Shown here: positions 17,218 through 26,111 of the stretch, in pieces
Position numbering within the stretch: the first letter of the stretch is position 1
How the letters are laid out: each line of letters begins with the position of its first letter
Source of the DNA: Micromonosporaceae bacterium KJ-029
GTDB lineage: Bacteria > Actinomycetota > Actinomycetes > Mycobacteriales > Micromonosporaceae
DNA length: 64,000 nucleotides
Direction: 5' to 3'
Assembly: GCA_005402585.1 (NCBI GenBank)
Contig: BIFP01000052.1
Coordinates: 62,001 to 126,000, forward strand
Position numbers and translations under genes: made by a program
The notes under the pieces: generated by a model
What the model was told of the DNA's origin: nothing
The model's input: only the letters and a program-made list of their open reading frames with translations
The model's database searches: none

Positions 17218-18233
17218 TGCCCTTACCGCCACGGTGGGCTCGCCGACTGTTGCTGGCGCCGGGTGTGGTGCTGCTCGCGTTCCTGCTGGCGACCACAGTG
17301 CCGCTGTGGGCGTTGGTGGCGCTGGCCATCTCCCCGTTCGCCCCCGGGCGGTTGCGCCCGCTGCGGTTGTTGTGGATCGGCTGCTTCTACCTGTTCTGGG
17401 ACGCGGCGGCGCTGCTCTGCCTGTTCGTGCTCTGGGTGGCCGCCGGGTTCGGCTGGCGGGTGAACTCGCCGGCCTTCCAGCGTGCCCACTACGTGCTTGC
17501 CGGCTGGTTCCTGCGGGTGCTGTTCTGGCAGGCCAAATGGACCCTGCGGCTCGGCATCGAGGTGGTCGGCACCGATCCCGACACCGCCCTTCCCGGCAGG
17601 CCCGAGCTGGTGGTCTGCCGGCACGCCGGTCCGGGCGACTCGTTCATCCTGATCCACGCCCTGGTGAACTGGTTCCGGCGGGAGCCGCGGATCGTACTCA
17701 AGGACACCCTTCAGTGGGATCCGGCGATCGACGTGCTGCTCAACCGGCTGCCGAGCCGGTTCATCGCGCCCGGCCGCGACGGCCGGGGGCCCCTCACCGC
17801 GCAGATCGGGCACCTCGCCACCGGGCTGGACGACGACGACGCCTTCGTGATCTTCCCCGAGGGCGGCAACTTCACCCCGAAGCGCCGGCTGCGCGCCATC
17901 GCCCGGCTGCGGGACCGGGGCCACGAGCGGATGGCGGTGAAGGCGGAGGCCATGCAGCACGTGCTGGCGCCGCAGCCCGGTGGACTGCTGGCGGCGCTGG
18001 ACGCCGCCCCGGACGCCGGGGTGATCTTCGTGGCCCACACCGGCCTGGACCGGATGCTCACCGTCGCCGATGTGTGGCGGGAACTGCCGATGGACAAACG
18101 GCTGGTGATGCGGTTCTGGTCGGTGCCACCGGAGGAGATCCCGTCCGAGCGGCAGCAGCGGATCGACTGGCTCTACGACTGGTGGAGTCGGATAGACGGG
18201 TGGGTGGCGGCGAATCGCGACGACGCCACGTAG
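17217..18233 (+). CDS. Membrane 1-acyl-glycerol-3-phosphate acyltransferase-like protein
   Basis: 338-aa protein with two N-terminal TM segments (about 10-35 and 55-80), then a PlsC-like domain. The catalytic motif reads CRHAGPGDS (HxxxxD, about 137-142) instead of NHxSxxD, and the later motif is FPEGGNFTPKRR (about 216-227). These variants recur in a distinct actinobacterial subgroup, so the acyl acceptor may differ from lysophosphatidate. It overlaps the patatin gene by one base. The stop codon TAG at 18231 is also the first half of the cutA -10 element. Confidence 0.82.
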   Translation: MPLPPRWARRLLLAPGVVLLAFLLATTVPLWALVALAISPFAPGRLRPLRLLWIGCFYLFWDAAALLCLFVLWVAAGFGWRVNSPAFQRAHYVLAGWFLRVLFWQAKWTLRLGIEVVGTDPDTALPGRPELVVCRHAGPGDSFILIHALVNWFRREPRIVLKDTLQWDPAIDVLLNRLPSRFIAPGRDGRGPLTAQIGHLATGLDDDDAFVIFPEGGNFTPKRRLRAIARLRDRGHERMAVKAEAMQHVLAPQPGGLLAALDAAPDAGVIFVAHTGLDRMLTVADVWRELPMDKRLVMRFWSVPPEEIPSERQQRIDWLYDWWSRIDGWVAANRDDAT

Positions 18234-18236
18234 GGT
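18231..18236 (+). promoter_or_regulatory. TAGGGT -10 element for leaderless cutA
   Basis: TAGGGT (TAnnnT) ends 6 nt before the GTG start at 18243, the spacing expected for a leaderless mRNA. Its TAG doubles as the stop codon of the upstream gene. Confidence 0.6.
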
Positions 18237-18242
18237 GCGCAC

Positions 18243-18563
18243 GTGGACCAGATCAGCGTGGTGACGACGGTGGTCGACGCGCGGTCGGTCGCGGACCTGC
18301 TGTCCGCCGCCGCCGTGGCCGGGCGGCTCGCCGCCTGTGCCCAGGTGGGCGGCCAGGTGGAGAGCACCTACTGGTGGCGGTCCGGGGTGGAGACCAGCAC
18401 CGAATGGTCCGTGCAGTTCAAGACCGCACCGGACCGGGTCGACGCGTTGGTCGAGCAGATCCGCGCCAGCCACCCGTACGAGGTGCCGGAGATCCTGGTC
18501 AGCCGGGTCGACTGCGGCCACCCCGGGTACGCGGCCTGGGTGTTCGAGCACACCCGGCCCTGA
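18243..18563 (+). CDS. cutA: CutA divalent-ion tolerance protein
   Basis: 106-aa protein of the CutA1 family, small trimeric proteins linked to divalent metal tolerance. Family features: VVTTVVDARSVADLLSAAAVAGRLAACAQV (the alpha-1 region with AACAQ), the ESTYWWRSGVE strand pair and YEVPEILV near the C-terminus. Length fits the family. No Shine-Dalgarno precedes the GTG start; a TAGGGT box 6 nt upstream indicates a leaderless transcript. Molecular function remains poorly defined even in model organisms. Confidence 0.93.
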   Translation: MDQISVVTTVVDARSVADLLSAAAVAGRLAACAQVGGQVESTYWWRSGVETSTEWSVQFKTAPDRVDALVEQIRASHPYEVPEILVSRVDCGHPGYAAWVFEHTRP

Positions 18564-18622
18564 GCCGGCCCTGAGTACGCGGACTCTGGTGCGGACGGGG
18601 TGGTCCCGCCGAGGATGTCCGC

Positions 18623-21600
18623 GTGGACAACGGCTACCCCTGCCCGGCCTGCGGCGCACCCGCGAACCTCGACTCCGGCTGTACCGGCTGCGGCCGGCCG
18701 CCACACCCCGCCGCCGCCGAGGTGATCCGGCTCGACCGGGAGATCCTCGTGCTCGGTGGCGAGGTGGACCGGGCTCGCCAGACGTACGAGGACCTGGCCG
18801 GGCGGCTGGCGACGACCCGGCGGCGGCGGGCCGAACTGGCCGGCGTGGTCCGGGCGGAGTTCCCGGCGCCGGTCGTGGCCGGGCCGCCGGGCGCACCGGC
18901 CACCGCCCCGATGGCCGCCGGCTGGCAGCCCGTCCCGGCGATGCGGATCACGCCGCCGCCCGCCCCGGCGGTGCCGGCCCGTCCGGGTGGGGCGGAGACC
19001 TCGACCCGGACCGTGCAGGGCTTGCTCTTCGTCGTCGGTGGGCTGCTGCTCGGCACGGCGGCGACGGTGTTCACGGCCGTGGCCTGGGCATCGGTCGGAG
19101 TGGCCGGCCGGGCGCTGATCCTGCTGGCGTTCACCGCGCTGTTGCTCGCCGTGCCGCTCGTCGCGCGCTGGCGCGGGCTGCGTGGTACCGCCGAGACGTT
19201 CGCCGCGGTCGGGTTGCTGCTGGTGGTGCTCGACGGGTACGCCGCCTGGACGGTGGACCTGTTCGGCGTGACCGGCTGGCCGGGTAGCCGTTACGCCGGG
19301 TTCGTCGCGGCAGTCAGCGCGGCAGTCGCCGCCGGGTACGCCCGGCTCAGCCGGCTGGCCGTGCCGTGGTTCGCGGCGCTGCTCGCCGCGCAGCCGGTGC
19401 TGCCGTTGCTCGCCGCCGAGGCCCGGCCGGAGACGGCCGGCTGGGCGGTGGTCTTCGTCGGGGTGGCGCTGGTCGACCTGGCGGTGATCGCCGCGCTGCG
19501 GCACCGACCGGGGGACGTCGCGGGCGAGGGGGCCGCGACGCCCCCGGCACTGCTGCTCGCCGGGCAGGTGACGGCCTGGATCGGGTACGCCGGCGCGGTG
19601 CTGCTCGCCGGGGGCTGTGCGCTGGTGCCGCTGCTGGTCGGTCGGGCCGGCGGGGTGACGCTGCTGGCCGGCGGGCCGATGCTGCTGGTGGCGCTGACCC
19701 TGCTCGGTGCGGCGCTGCTCACCGGCGGGGTCACGGCGCGGGCGGTGGCGGCCGGGGCGCTGGTGCCGGTGCTGGCCGGCGCGTTGATCCGCCCGGCGGC
19801 CGAGCTGCGCCCGTCGCTGCTGCTGGTGGTGGCGGCGCTGGTCACGGTGGCGCTCGCCGGTGCGGTGCGGCTGCTCCCGGCCGGCTGGCGGCCTGGCCCC
19901 CGGGTCGGTGCGCTGCTGGTGGCCGCCGGCGGGGCGCAGCTGACGGCGCTGGCGGCGGTGGTGCTCGCCGGCGCCGCCGTGGGCCGGTCGTTGCCGCCCT
20001 GGCGGGGGGCCACGGCGGGGCCGGCGTACGCCTGGGGCTGGCAGTTGCCGGTCGCGGTGGCCCTGACCTCGGCGGCCGTGATCTGGTTGCTGCCCCGGGC
20101 GGCCGGGCCGGCGGTCGCGGCGGCCGGTGCCGCCGCGGCGGCGCTCGCCCTGCCGGCGGCCTGGGCCGCGCCGTGGCCGGCCGTGGTCGCCGTCGACCTG
20201 CTGGTGGGGGCGGTGCTGCTGGCCGCTGCGGTGGCCCGCCCAGCGGCGCGCGGGGCGACGGTGTCGACCGCGGCGCTGGGCGGCGCCGCACTGCTCGGGC
20301 ACGGGCTGCTGGTGGGACTGGCCGGGCCGGGTGGAGCCGGCGCCGCCTGTGCGGTGATCCTGGCCGTCGGTCTCGGCGTGGCCGCCGCCGGCCGGCGCGG
20401 CGGGTCCGTGCAGCGCGGCGTGGCCGGTTACGGGCTGGTCGCGGCGGTGCTCGTGGTGCCGGTCGGCGCGGCGGTCGCGCTGATCGGGGCCGGCGCGCCG
20501 CCCTGGTGGCAGGCGCGGGCGGCGCTGGCCGCCGTCGCGCTGCCGGCGGTCGCGCTGCTCGCGGTCCGTCGACACTGGCCCGACCTGCAGGAGTACGGCT
20601 CGATCGGCCTCGCCGTGACGGCCGTGCTGACCGGACTCGCACCGGTGGCCGTACCGGGCGACGAGCCGGTGACGGTTTACGCGGCCGTGGCGGCGCTGCT
20701 GGTCGCGCTGGCCGCTTTCCGCACCCGCCTGGCGGGGCTGCTGGTGGCGGGGGCGGTCCTGTCCGTGGTGGCGGTGCTGGCCGCCGTGCCGGTGGCCCTG
20801 ACCGCGCTGGTCACCCCGTACGGCCCGCCACCCGCCGTCTGGTCCGGCGTCCCCGCTGCCCAGCCTGTTTCGGGCGCGCTGCCGGTCGGTCTGGCACTGC
20901 TGGTGCTGGCCCTGGCGGCGGCGCTGGCGGCCTGGCCGATCGCCTCGGCCATTGGCACCAGGTCGGGTCTCCCCACCGATGTCGCTGGCTCCGCGACCGC
21001 TGGCTCCAGCGGCCGGGACAGCTGGTGGCGGATCGGCCGGGCCGGTGCCGGGCGAGTGGCTGCGGTGGTGCTGCCCTTCGCGACCCTGGCCGGGCAGGTA
21101 CTGCTCGTCGCCGCTGGTGCGCCCTGGCCGGTGGTGCCCGCGGTGGCGCTGGTCGAGGGGGTGGCCCTGCTGCTGGCGACCGCGTTGCTGGCCTCGCGGT
21201 CGACGTTCGTCGGGGCGGCCGTGCCGGTGGGGCTGGTGCTGGCCGGGACCGGCCTGCTCAATCTCCAGGCCACCCGGGCGGGGACGCTGGCCGGGCTGGG
21301 TCTGCTGGTGGTGGCGGCCACCGTGGCCGGGGTGGCCGCCCGTCACGCCGAGGTACGCCTGGCCGGTTGGCTGATCGCGGTCGCGTCGGCGACCGGGTTC
21401 GCGGTCACCGCCCCGCTGGCCGGTGGGCTGCCGCTGCGGGTGGCGGCGTTCGCGGTGCTCGGCGTGGCGGCGCTCGCCCTCGCGCTCGCCGCGACGGTGC
21501 CCGCCAGGCGGGGGAGCGGCCCCGAACCGGCCACGCTCTCCGCGCCGGGGTCGGCCGTGGCCGTCCCGGCGGCGGGGCTGCTGAGGGCGGTGCTGGACGC

Positions 21601-22240
21601 CGCCGCGCAGGCGGTGGCGCTGGTCGCCTTGCTGCTCACCCTCGGCGCACCCCGGCACGGCGCGACGGTCGGCGTGCTCTGGGGCGCAGCGGTCGGGTTG
21701 CGGCTGCTGCGCCGCGACGAGTCGACCGGGCGGCGGTGGGTCTTCGCCGGCATCGCCGGTGGCAGCGAACTGCTCGCCGTCTGGCTGCTGCTGGTGGCCG
21801 GCGGGGTGACGGTGCTGGAGGCGTACACCGTGCCGCTGGCGGCGCTGGCGCTCGCGGCGGGGGCGGTGGCGCTGCGTACGCGGCCGGGGCTGACCAGCTG
21901 GCTCGCGCTCGGCCCCGGCCTGGCCGCCGTGCTGTTACCCAGCCTGGCCGCCGTGCTGTTCGGCGCCGACCCGCAGCCGTGGCGGCGGTTGCTGCTCGGC
22001 GCCGCCGCCCTCGCCGCCACGCTGCTCGGGGCGGTACGGCGCTGGCAGGCGCCGGTGGTGCTCGGCGGGGTGACGCTGACCCTGCTCGCCCTGCACGAAC
22101 TGGCACGCAGCTGGGACCTGCTGCCCCGGTGGGTCTTCCTGGCTGCTGCCGGGCTGGCGCTGATCGGCCTCGCGGCCACCTACGAACGCCGCCGCCGGGA
22201 CCTGATCCGGCTCCGCTCCGCCGTCGGCCGGATGAGCTGA
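18623..22240 (+). CDS. Very large polytopic membrane protein with N-terminal zinc ribbon (SCO7613-like)
   Basis: 1205-aa protein. The N-terminus carries CPACGAPANLDSGCTGCG, a four-cysteine zinc-ribbon-like module (residues about 7-24), then a charged helical, probably coiled-coil segment (about 33-75), a Pro-rich linker, and from residue 130 onward more than 25 hydrophobic segments rich in Ala, Leu, Val and Gly. I recall this architecture from Streptomyces SCO7613-type proteins, which have no known function. There is no transporter signature. The GTG start at 18623 follows the cutA stop by 59 bp. The extreme GC content produces long overlapping frames on both strands that are not genes. Confidence 0.85.
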   Translation: MDNGYPCPACGAPANLDSGCTGCGRPPHPAAAEVIRLDREILVLGGEVDRARQTYEDLAGRLATTRRRRAELAGVVRAEFPAPVVAGPPGAPATAPMAAGWQPVPAMRITPPPAPAVPARPGGAETSTRTVQGLLFVVGGLLLGTAATVFTAVAWASVGVAGRALILLAFTALLLAVPLVARWRGLRGTAETFAAVGLLLVVLDGYAAWTVDLFGVTGWPGSRYAGFVAAVSAAVAAGYARLSRLAVPWFAALLAAQPVLPLLAAEARPETAGWAVVFVGVALVDLAVIAALRHRPGDVAGEGAATPPALLLAGQVTAWIGYAGAVLLAGGCALVPLLVGRAGGVTLLAGGPMLLVALTLLGAALLTGGVTARAVAAGALVPVLAGALIRPAAELRPSLLLVVAALVTVALAGAVRLLPAGWRPGPRVGALLVAAGGAQLTALAAVVLAGAAVGRSLPPWRGATAGPAYAWGWQLPVAVALTSAAVIWLLPRAAGPAVAAAGAAAAALALPAAWAAPWPAVVAVDLLVGAVLLAAAVARPAARGATVSTAALGGAALLGHGLLVGLAGPGGAGAACAVILAVGLGVAAAGRRGGSVQRGVAGYGLVAAVLVVPVGAAVALIGAGAPPWWQARAALAAVALPAVALLAVRRHWPDLQEYGSIGLAVTAVLTGLAPVAVPGDEPVTVYAAVAALLVALAAFRTRLAGLLVAGAVLSVVAVLAAVPVALTALVTPYGPPPAVWSGVPAAQPVSGALPVGLALLVLALAAALAAWPIASAIGTRSGLPTDVAGSATAGSSGRDSWWRIGRAGAGRVAAVVLPFATLAGQVLLVAAGAPWPVVPAVALVEGVALLLATALLASRSTFVGAAVPVGLVLAGTGLLNLQATRAGTLAGLGLLVVAATVAGVAARHAEVRLAGWLIAVASATGFAVTAPLAGGLPLRVAAFAVLGVAALALALAATVPARRGSGPEPATLSAPGSAVAVPAAGLLRAVLDAAAQAVALVALLLTLGAPRHGATVGVLWGAAVGLRLLRRDESTGRRWVFAGIAGGSELLAVWLLLVAGGVTVLEAYTVPLAALALAAGAVALRTRPGLTSWLALGPGLAAVLLPSLAAVLFGADPQPWRRLLLGAAALAATLLGAVRRWQAPVVLGGVTLTLLALHELARSWDLLPRWVFLAAAGLALIGLAATYERRRRDLIRLRSAVGRMS

Positions 22241-22280
22241 CCCGGCTCCCGCTGGTCGTCCTGCCTTCGGGAGGCACCGG

Positions 22281-22286
22281 TAGGGT
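22281..22286 (+). promoter_or_regulatory. TAGGGT -10 element for leaderless carbinolamine dehydratase gene
   Basis: TAGGGT ends 6 nt before ATG 22293, with no ribosome binding site between, indicating a leaderless transcript. Confidence 0.6.
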
Positions 22287-22292
22287 CTTGCC

Positions 22293-22586
22293 ATGGCAGA
22301 CGTGCTCACCGCCGAGGCGGTGCGAGACGAGCTGGGTGGGTTGGTGGGCTGGTCGGGGGATCCGGCTGGGATCACCCGTACCGTGGAGCTGGCCAGCTTC
22401 CCGGACGCCATCGCGGTGGTCGACCGGGTCGCCGTGACGGCCGAGGAGCTGGACCACCACCCCGACATCGACATCCGGTGGCGGACGTTGACCTTCCGCT
22501 GCGTGACCCATTCGGCCGGCGGCGTCACGGTGCGTGACGTTGAGCTGGCCCGCCGGATCGACGAGATCGTGGAGGCCATCCGATGA
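22293..22586 (+). CDS. 4a-hydroxytetrahydrobiopterin (pterin-4a-carbinolamine) dehydratase
   Basis: 97-aa protein of the PCD/DCoH family. The active-site signature EELDHHPDIDIRWRTLTF (about residues 52-69) includes the two catalytic histidines. The enzyme dehydrates pterin-4a-carbinolamine, recycling tetrahydropterin. No aromatic amino-acid hydroxylase is visible in the window, so its partner is elsewhere or its role is different. The stop overlaps the start of the FHA gene (ATGA), coupling the two. Confidence 0.92.
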   Translation: MADVLTAEAVRDELGGLVGWSGDPAGITRTVELASFPDAIAVVDRVAVTAEELDHHPDIDIRWRTLTFRCVTHSAGGVTVRDVELARRIDEIVEAIR

Positions 22587-23728
22587 GATTCGAGATCAGC
22601 AAGGTGCTGGACGCCATCGAGGGCCGGGTCTGCACCGACCCGCAGTTGGCCCGCGCGGTGCTGGACCTGGCCGAGATCATCCGATATCAGGACCTCGACG
22701 GCGGGCGTCCGGCCAGCACGCTGCGCCTCGGCATGGTCATCGACGCGCTGGCACGCAGCATGGAGGAGGACAGCGTCCAGGTCTACGCGGTGGTGCACCG
22801 AGGCGTGCTCTCCGACGCCGACCTGACCTCCAACGAGCGGATGGTGGTCCGCCGCTGGGCCGACGACGGCCTGGTCGAGGTGCTGGACAACCCGGGTGAC
22901 CGGATGCTGGAGGTCGCCGACCTGCTCGGCCTGCCGGTGCTCAGCCGGGTCCGGTTCGACGGCCTGCGCGGGCGGTTTCCTTGGCTGGTCGAGCAGCCGG
23001 GTCGGGCGGTCGCCCCGGTACCCGGTGCCGGTGGGCCGGTCTTCATCGCGCACGTCGGCGGGGGCCACACGCCGGTGGCCGGCCCACCGTCCCCGGCCGG
23101 GGCGAAGCTGCTCGCCCGGCAGTGGCGGTGCTCGGAATCGGGCTGCAGCCTCTTCGGCGGCGGGGGAGGCGGCGCGTTCGCGGACCTGGCCCGGGTGGAC
23201 CGCGCCCCGAGCGGCCAGCCGCCACCGTCGCTGCGTAACGGCGTGCCCACCTGCCCCCGGCACGGCACGCGGCTCGGCGACGGCGGTCCCCGGCCCCGCA
23301 GCGAGGTCCTCGCGGTACGCGTCGGTGGCCTGATCAGGCGCCGCTTCGTGCTCACCGCGGAGCAGCCCGTCATGATCGGCCGGGCACCGGACGGCTCCGG
23401 TGGGATCGTGCTCGGGCAGTGGCTCAACGACGAGGCCCGCCGTTGGATCAGCCGCAGCCACCTCCGGTTGGAGCTGCGCGGCGGCGACGTCGTCGCCACC
23501 GACGTGAGCACCAACGGCTCCGGCGTCCGGCCGGGCGGCTCGATGGCGGAGGCGGACCGGATCCCGCTGGCGCCGCAGCAGTCCCGCATCCTCGGCACCG
23601 GGGACATGGTGGAGCTCTACCCCGGGGTCCAGGTCGGCCGTCCGGGCGAGCTGCCGACGGGCGCGCCGTACAACCCCGACTCGGTCATGGCCGAGGCGCC
23701 GACCATGGCGATTCGCCTGCCCCGCTGA
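22583..23728 (+). CDS. FHA-domain protein with putative zinc-binding middle region
   Basis: 381-aa cytosolic protein. The N-terminal 130 residues are helical, with a segment (MEEDSVQVYAVVHRGVLSDADLTSNERMVV) I cannot assign. The middle has CSESGC (about 189-194) and CPRHG (about 228-232), which could bind zinc. The C-terminal FHA domain (about 250-350) has IGRAPD, the core ISRSHLRLEL and DVSTNGSGV, the residues that recognise phosphothreonine. Translation is coupled to the pterin dehydratase gene. The Ser/Thr kinase at 14592-16208 is a plausible but unproven partner. Confidence 0.85.
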   Translation: MRFEISKVLDAIEGRVCTDPQLARAVLDLAEIIRYQDLDGGRPASTLRLGMVIDALARSMEEDSVQVYAVVHRGVLSDADLTSNERMVVRRWADDGLVEVLDNPGDRMLEVADLLGLPVLSRVRFDGLRGRFPWLVEQPGRAVAPVPGAGGPVFIAHVGGGHTPVAGPPSPAGAKLLARQWRCSESGCSLFGGGGGGAFADLARVDRAPSGQPPPSLRNGVPTCPRHGTRLGDGGPRPRSEVLAVRVGGLIRRRFVLTAEQPVMIGRAPDGSGGIVLGQWLNDEARRWISRSHLRLELRGGDVVATDVSTNGSGVRPGGSMAEADRIPLAPQQSRILGTGDMVELYPGVQVGRPGELPTGAPYNPDSVMAEAPTMAIRLPR

Positions 23729-23792
23729 GGTCCGCCGTACGACGGCGGGCGCCGGGACCGTGGTCCCGGCGCCCGCCCTTCGGTACGACTGC

Positions 23793-25007
23793 TCAGCCGG
23801 CCAGCACGGCGGCCAGCTGCGCGACCGCGTGGTCGATCTCCTCCTCGGTGATCACCAGCGGCGGGGCGAGGCGGATGGTCGACCCGTGGGTGTCCTTGGC
23901 CAGCACACCGCGCTCCATCAGCCGCTCGCAGGCTTCCCGGCCGCTCATCAGCGCCGGGTCGATGTCCAGGCCGGCCCACAGCCCCCGGCCGCGTACGGCG
24001 ACCAGGCCCTTGCCGATCAGCCCGCGCAGGCCGGCGTGCAGCCGCTCACCCAGCTCGGCCGAGCGCCGCTGGAACTCGCCGGTGGCCAGCAACCGGACCA
24101 CCTCGGTGGCCACGGCGCAGGCGAGAGGGTTCCCGCCGAAGGTCGAGCCGTGCTGGCCCGGCTTGATGACACCGAGCACGTCGGCGTCGGCCGCCACCGC
24201 GGAGACCGGCACGATGCCGCCGCCGAGCGCCTTGCCCAGCAGGTACATGTCCGGCACGACGCCTTCCTGCTCGCAGGCGAAGGTGGTGCCGGTGCGGCCC
24301 AGGCCGGACTGGATCTCGTCGGCGATGAACAGCACGTCGCGCTCGGTGCAGAGCTGGCGTACGCCCGGCAGGTAGCCCTCGGGCGGCACCACCACACCCT
24401 GCTCGCCCTGGATCGGCTCCAGCAGCACCGCGACGGTGTGCTCGTCGATCGCACCGGCCAGCGCGGCCAGGTCGCCGTACGGGACGATCCGGAAGCCGGG
24501 GGTGTACGGCCCGAAGTCGGCCCGTGCGTCCTCGTCCGTGGAGAAGCTGACGATGGTGGTCGTACGCCCGTGGAAGTTGCCCTCGGCGACCACGATGTTG
24601 GCCTGCCCGGCCGGTACGCCCTTGACCTGGTAGCCCCACTTGCGGGCCACCTTGATGCCGGTCTCGACGGCCTCGGCGCCGGTGTTCATCGGCAGGACCA
24701 GGTCCTTGCCGCACAGCGCGGCCAGCTCACGGCAGAAGTCGGCGAACTGGTCGTGGATGAAGGCCCGGCTGGTCAGCGTGAGCTTGTCGAGCTGGGCGTG
24801 CGCGGCGGCGATCAGCGTCGGGTGCCGGTGGCCGAAGTTCAGCGCCGAGTAGCCGGCCAGGCAGTCGAGGTAGCGCCGGCCGTCGACGTCGGTCAGCCAG
24901 ACGCCCTCGGCGGAGGAGATCACCACCGGCAGCGGGTGGTAGTTGTGTGCGGTGTACCGCTCCGCGTCCTGCACCGCGGCCGGAGTCCGCAGCATGTCCT
25001 CGATCAC
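23793..25007 (-). CDS. rocD: Ornithine aminotransferase
   Basis: 404-aa class III PLP aminotransferase, converting ornithine and 2-oxoglutarate to glutamate semialdehyde and glutamate. Motifs: YLDCLAGYSALNFGH (about 42-56), MNTGAEAVETGIK, EPIQGEQGVVVP, the PLP Asp in FIADEIQSGLGRTG, and PLP Lys259 in LLGKALGGG. Length equals RocD of Bacillus. The GTG at 25007 overlaps the stop of the DDAH-like gene (GTGA) and follows GGAAAGG; ATG 24995 is an alternative. The overlap with an enzyme that opens guanidino groups points to arginine-to-glutamate catabolism. Confidence 0.94.
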   Translation of the reverse strand: MIEDMLRTPAAVQDAERYTAHNYHPLPVVISSAEGVWLTDVDGRRYLDCLAGYSALNFGHRHPTLIAAAHAQLDKLTLTSRAFIHDQFADFCRELAALCGKDLVLPMNTGAEAVETGIKVARKWGYQVKGVPAGQANIVVAEGNFHGRTTTIVSFSTDEDARADFGPYTPGFRIVPYGDLAALAGAIDEHTVAVLLEPIQGEQGVVVPPEGYLPGVRQLCTERDVLFIADEIQSGLGRTGTTFACEQEGVVPDMYLLGKALGGGIVPVSAVAADADVLGVIKPGQHGSTFGGNPLACAVATEVVRLLATGEFQRRSAELGERLHAGLRGLIGKGLVAVRGRGLWAGLDIDPALMSGREACERLMERGVLAKDTHGSTIRLAPPLVITEEEIDHAVAQLAAVLAG

Positions 25008-25825
25008 TTGCTTGCCTTTCCCTGACGGAGTCGCAACGTGCAGCACTTCGGCCCGCCGCCGGCCTTACGCAGCTCGGACAGGTCGACGCCGATGGTCTGG
25101 TAGCCCCGGTCGCGCAACTGCGCGGCCAGGCCGGTCGCCTGCTCCGGCAGCACCACGTGCCGGCCGTCGCTGACCGCGTTGAGGCCGAGCACCTCGGCGT
25201 CGGCCATGGTGGCGTACACCGCGTCCGGGAACAGCCGGCGCAGGACCGCCTGGCTGCCGGGCGAGAACGCCTCCGGCAGGTACGCCACGGTCCGCTCGTC
25301 GAGCACGGTCAGCGCGGTGTCCAGGTGGTAGAAGCGCGGGTCGACCAGCTGCATGGTGATCACCGGGTAGCCGAAGACCTCCTGCAACTGGGCGTGCGAG
25401 GCGTGCGCGGTGCGGAAGCCGGTGCCGGCGAGCAGATGGTCGCCGGCCAGCAGGACGTCGCCCTCACCCTCGTTGACGTGCTTCGGGTCGTACATCTCGA
25501 AGCCGGCGGCCTCGAACCAGGCCCGGTACGCGGGCGCCTCGTCGGCGCGCTGCGGGTCCCGGAACTGCACGGCCATCGCCCTGCCGTCGATCACGGTGCC
25601 GCCGTTGGCGGCGAAGACCATGTCGGGCAGGCCCGGCACCGGGGTGATCTCCTCGACGGTGTGGCCCAGGTCCCGGTACACCTGGCGCAGCCGTTCCCAC
25701 TGCCGAACGGCGAGGTCGGTGTCGACCGGGGCGGTCGGGTCCATCCACGGGTTGATCGCGTAGTCGACGGCGAAGTACGTCGGCCGGCACATCAGAAAGC
25801 GCTGGCGGGTGGCGTCCATCGTCAT
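25004..25825 (-). CDS. DDAH-like guanidino-group hydrolase (dimethylargininase or arginine hydrolase)
   Basis: 273-aa member of the guanidino-modifying superfamily (amidinotransferase/DDAH/arginine deiminase). Conserved pieces: LMCRPTYFAVDYAINPWMD (about 9-27), the substrate-binding MVFAANGGTVI (about 69-79), the catalytic His in FYHLDTALTVL (about 160-170), and the nucleophilic Cys in GGGPKCCTLRL near the C-terminus. The ATG at 25825 has GGAG upstream; ATG 25819 is possible. Database names for this family are usually dimethylargininase. The overlap with rocD suggests that the product is ornithine or citrulline feeding into ornithine metabolism, so the true substrate may be arginine. Confidence 0.88.
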   Translation of the reverse strand: MTMDATRQRFLMCRPTYFAVDYAINPWMDPTAPVDTDLAVRQWERLRQVYRDLGHTVEEITPVPGLPDMVFAANGGTVIDGRAMAVQFRDPQRADEAPAYRAWFEAAGFEMYDPKHVNEGEGDVLLAGDHLLAGTGFRTAHASHAQLQEVFGYPVITMQLVDPRFYHLDTALTVLDERTVAYLPEAFSPGSQAVLRRLFPDAVYATMADAEVLGLNAVSDGRHVVLPEQATGLAAQLRDRGYQTIGVDLSELRKAGGGPKCCTLRLRQGKASK

Positions 25826-26050
25826 GTCCTGCTCCCAGGGGGTCGGGCGCGCCCGGCCACCGTCGGCCCACGGGCTGGCGCCGTTGCTCAACGTTAGGCG
25901 CCGCGAAGCCGCAGGATCCACCGCTGACCCTTGCATATACCGGCTGTTCGTTGCGTTTGATGCCGCTGCGGCGTCGATTTCTTGCGCCAGCGCCCCAAAC
26001 GGCCGATGGCCGGTCAGTCGGTGCTGCTCACCCTGTGTGTTGGTCGGCTC

Positions 26051-26082
26051 CGTCGGGGGCGGCGATACCGCCGCCCCCGACG
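26051..26082 (-). terminator. Terminator hairpin of the 26112-26822 gene
   Basis: Perfect 13-bp stem CGTCGGGGGCGGC (26051-26063) / GCCGCCCCCGACG (26070-26082) with a 6-nt loop, 30 bp downstream of the minus-strand stop. Between it and the DDAH start (25826-26050) I see only a TATATG -10-like box (25934-25939, minus strand). Confidence 0.75.
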
Positions 26083-26111
26083 AGGGGTTGCCAGCCGGTG
26101 TTCCTAGGGCC

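Noticed and set aside
18368..21658. 1096-codon minus-strand frame opposite the large membrane protein
   Set aside because: Composition is almost entirely Arg, Gly, Gln and Pro; the plus strand has regular TM segments instead.
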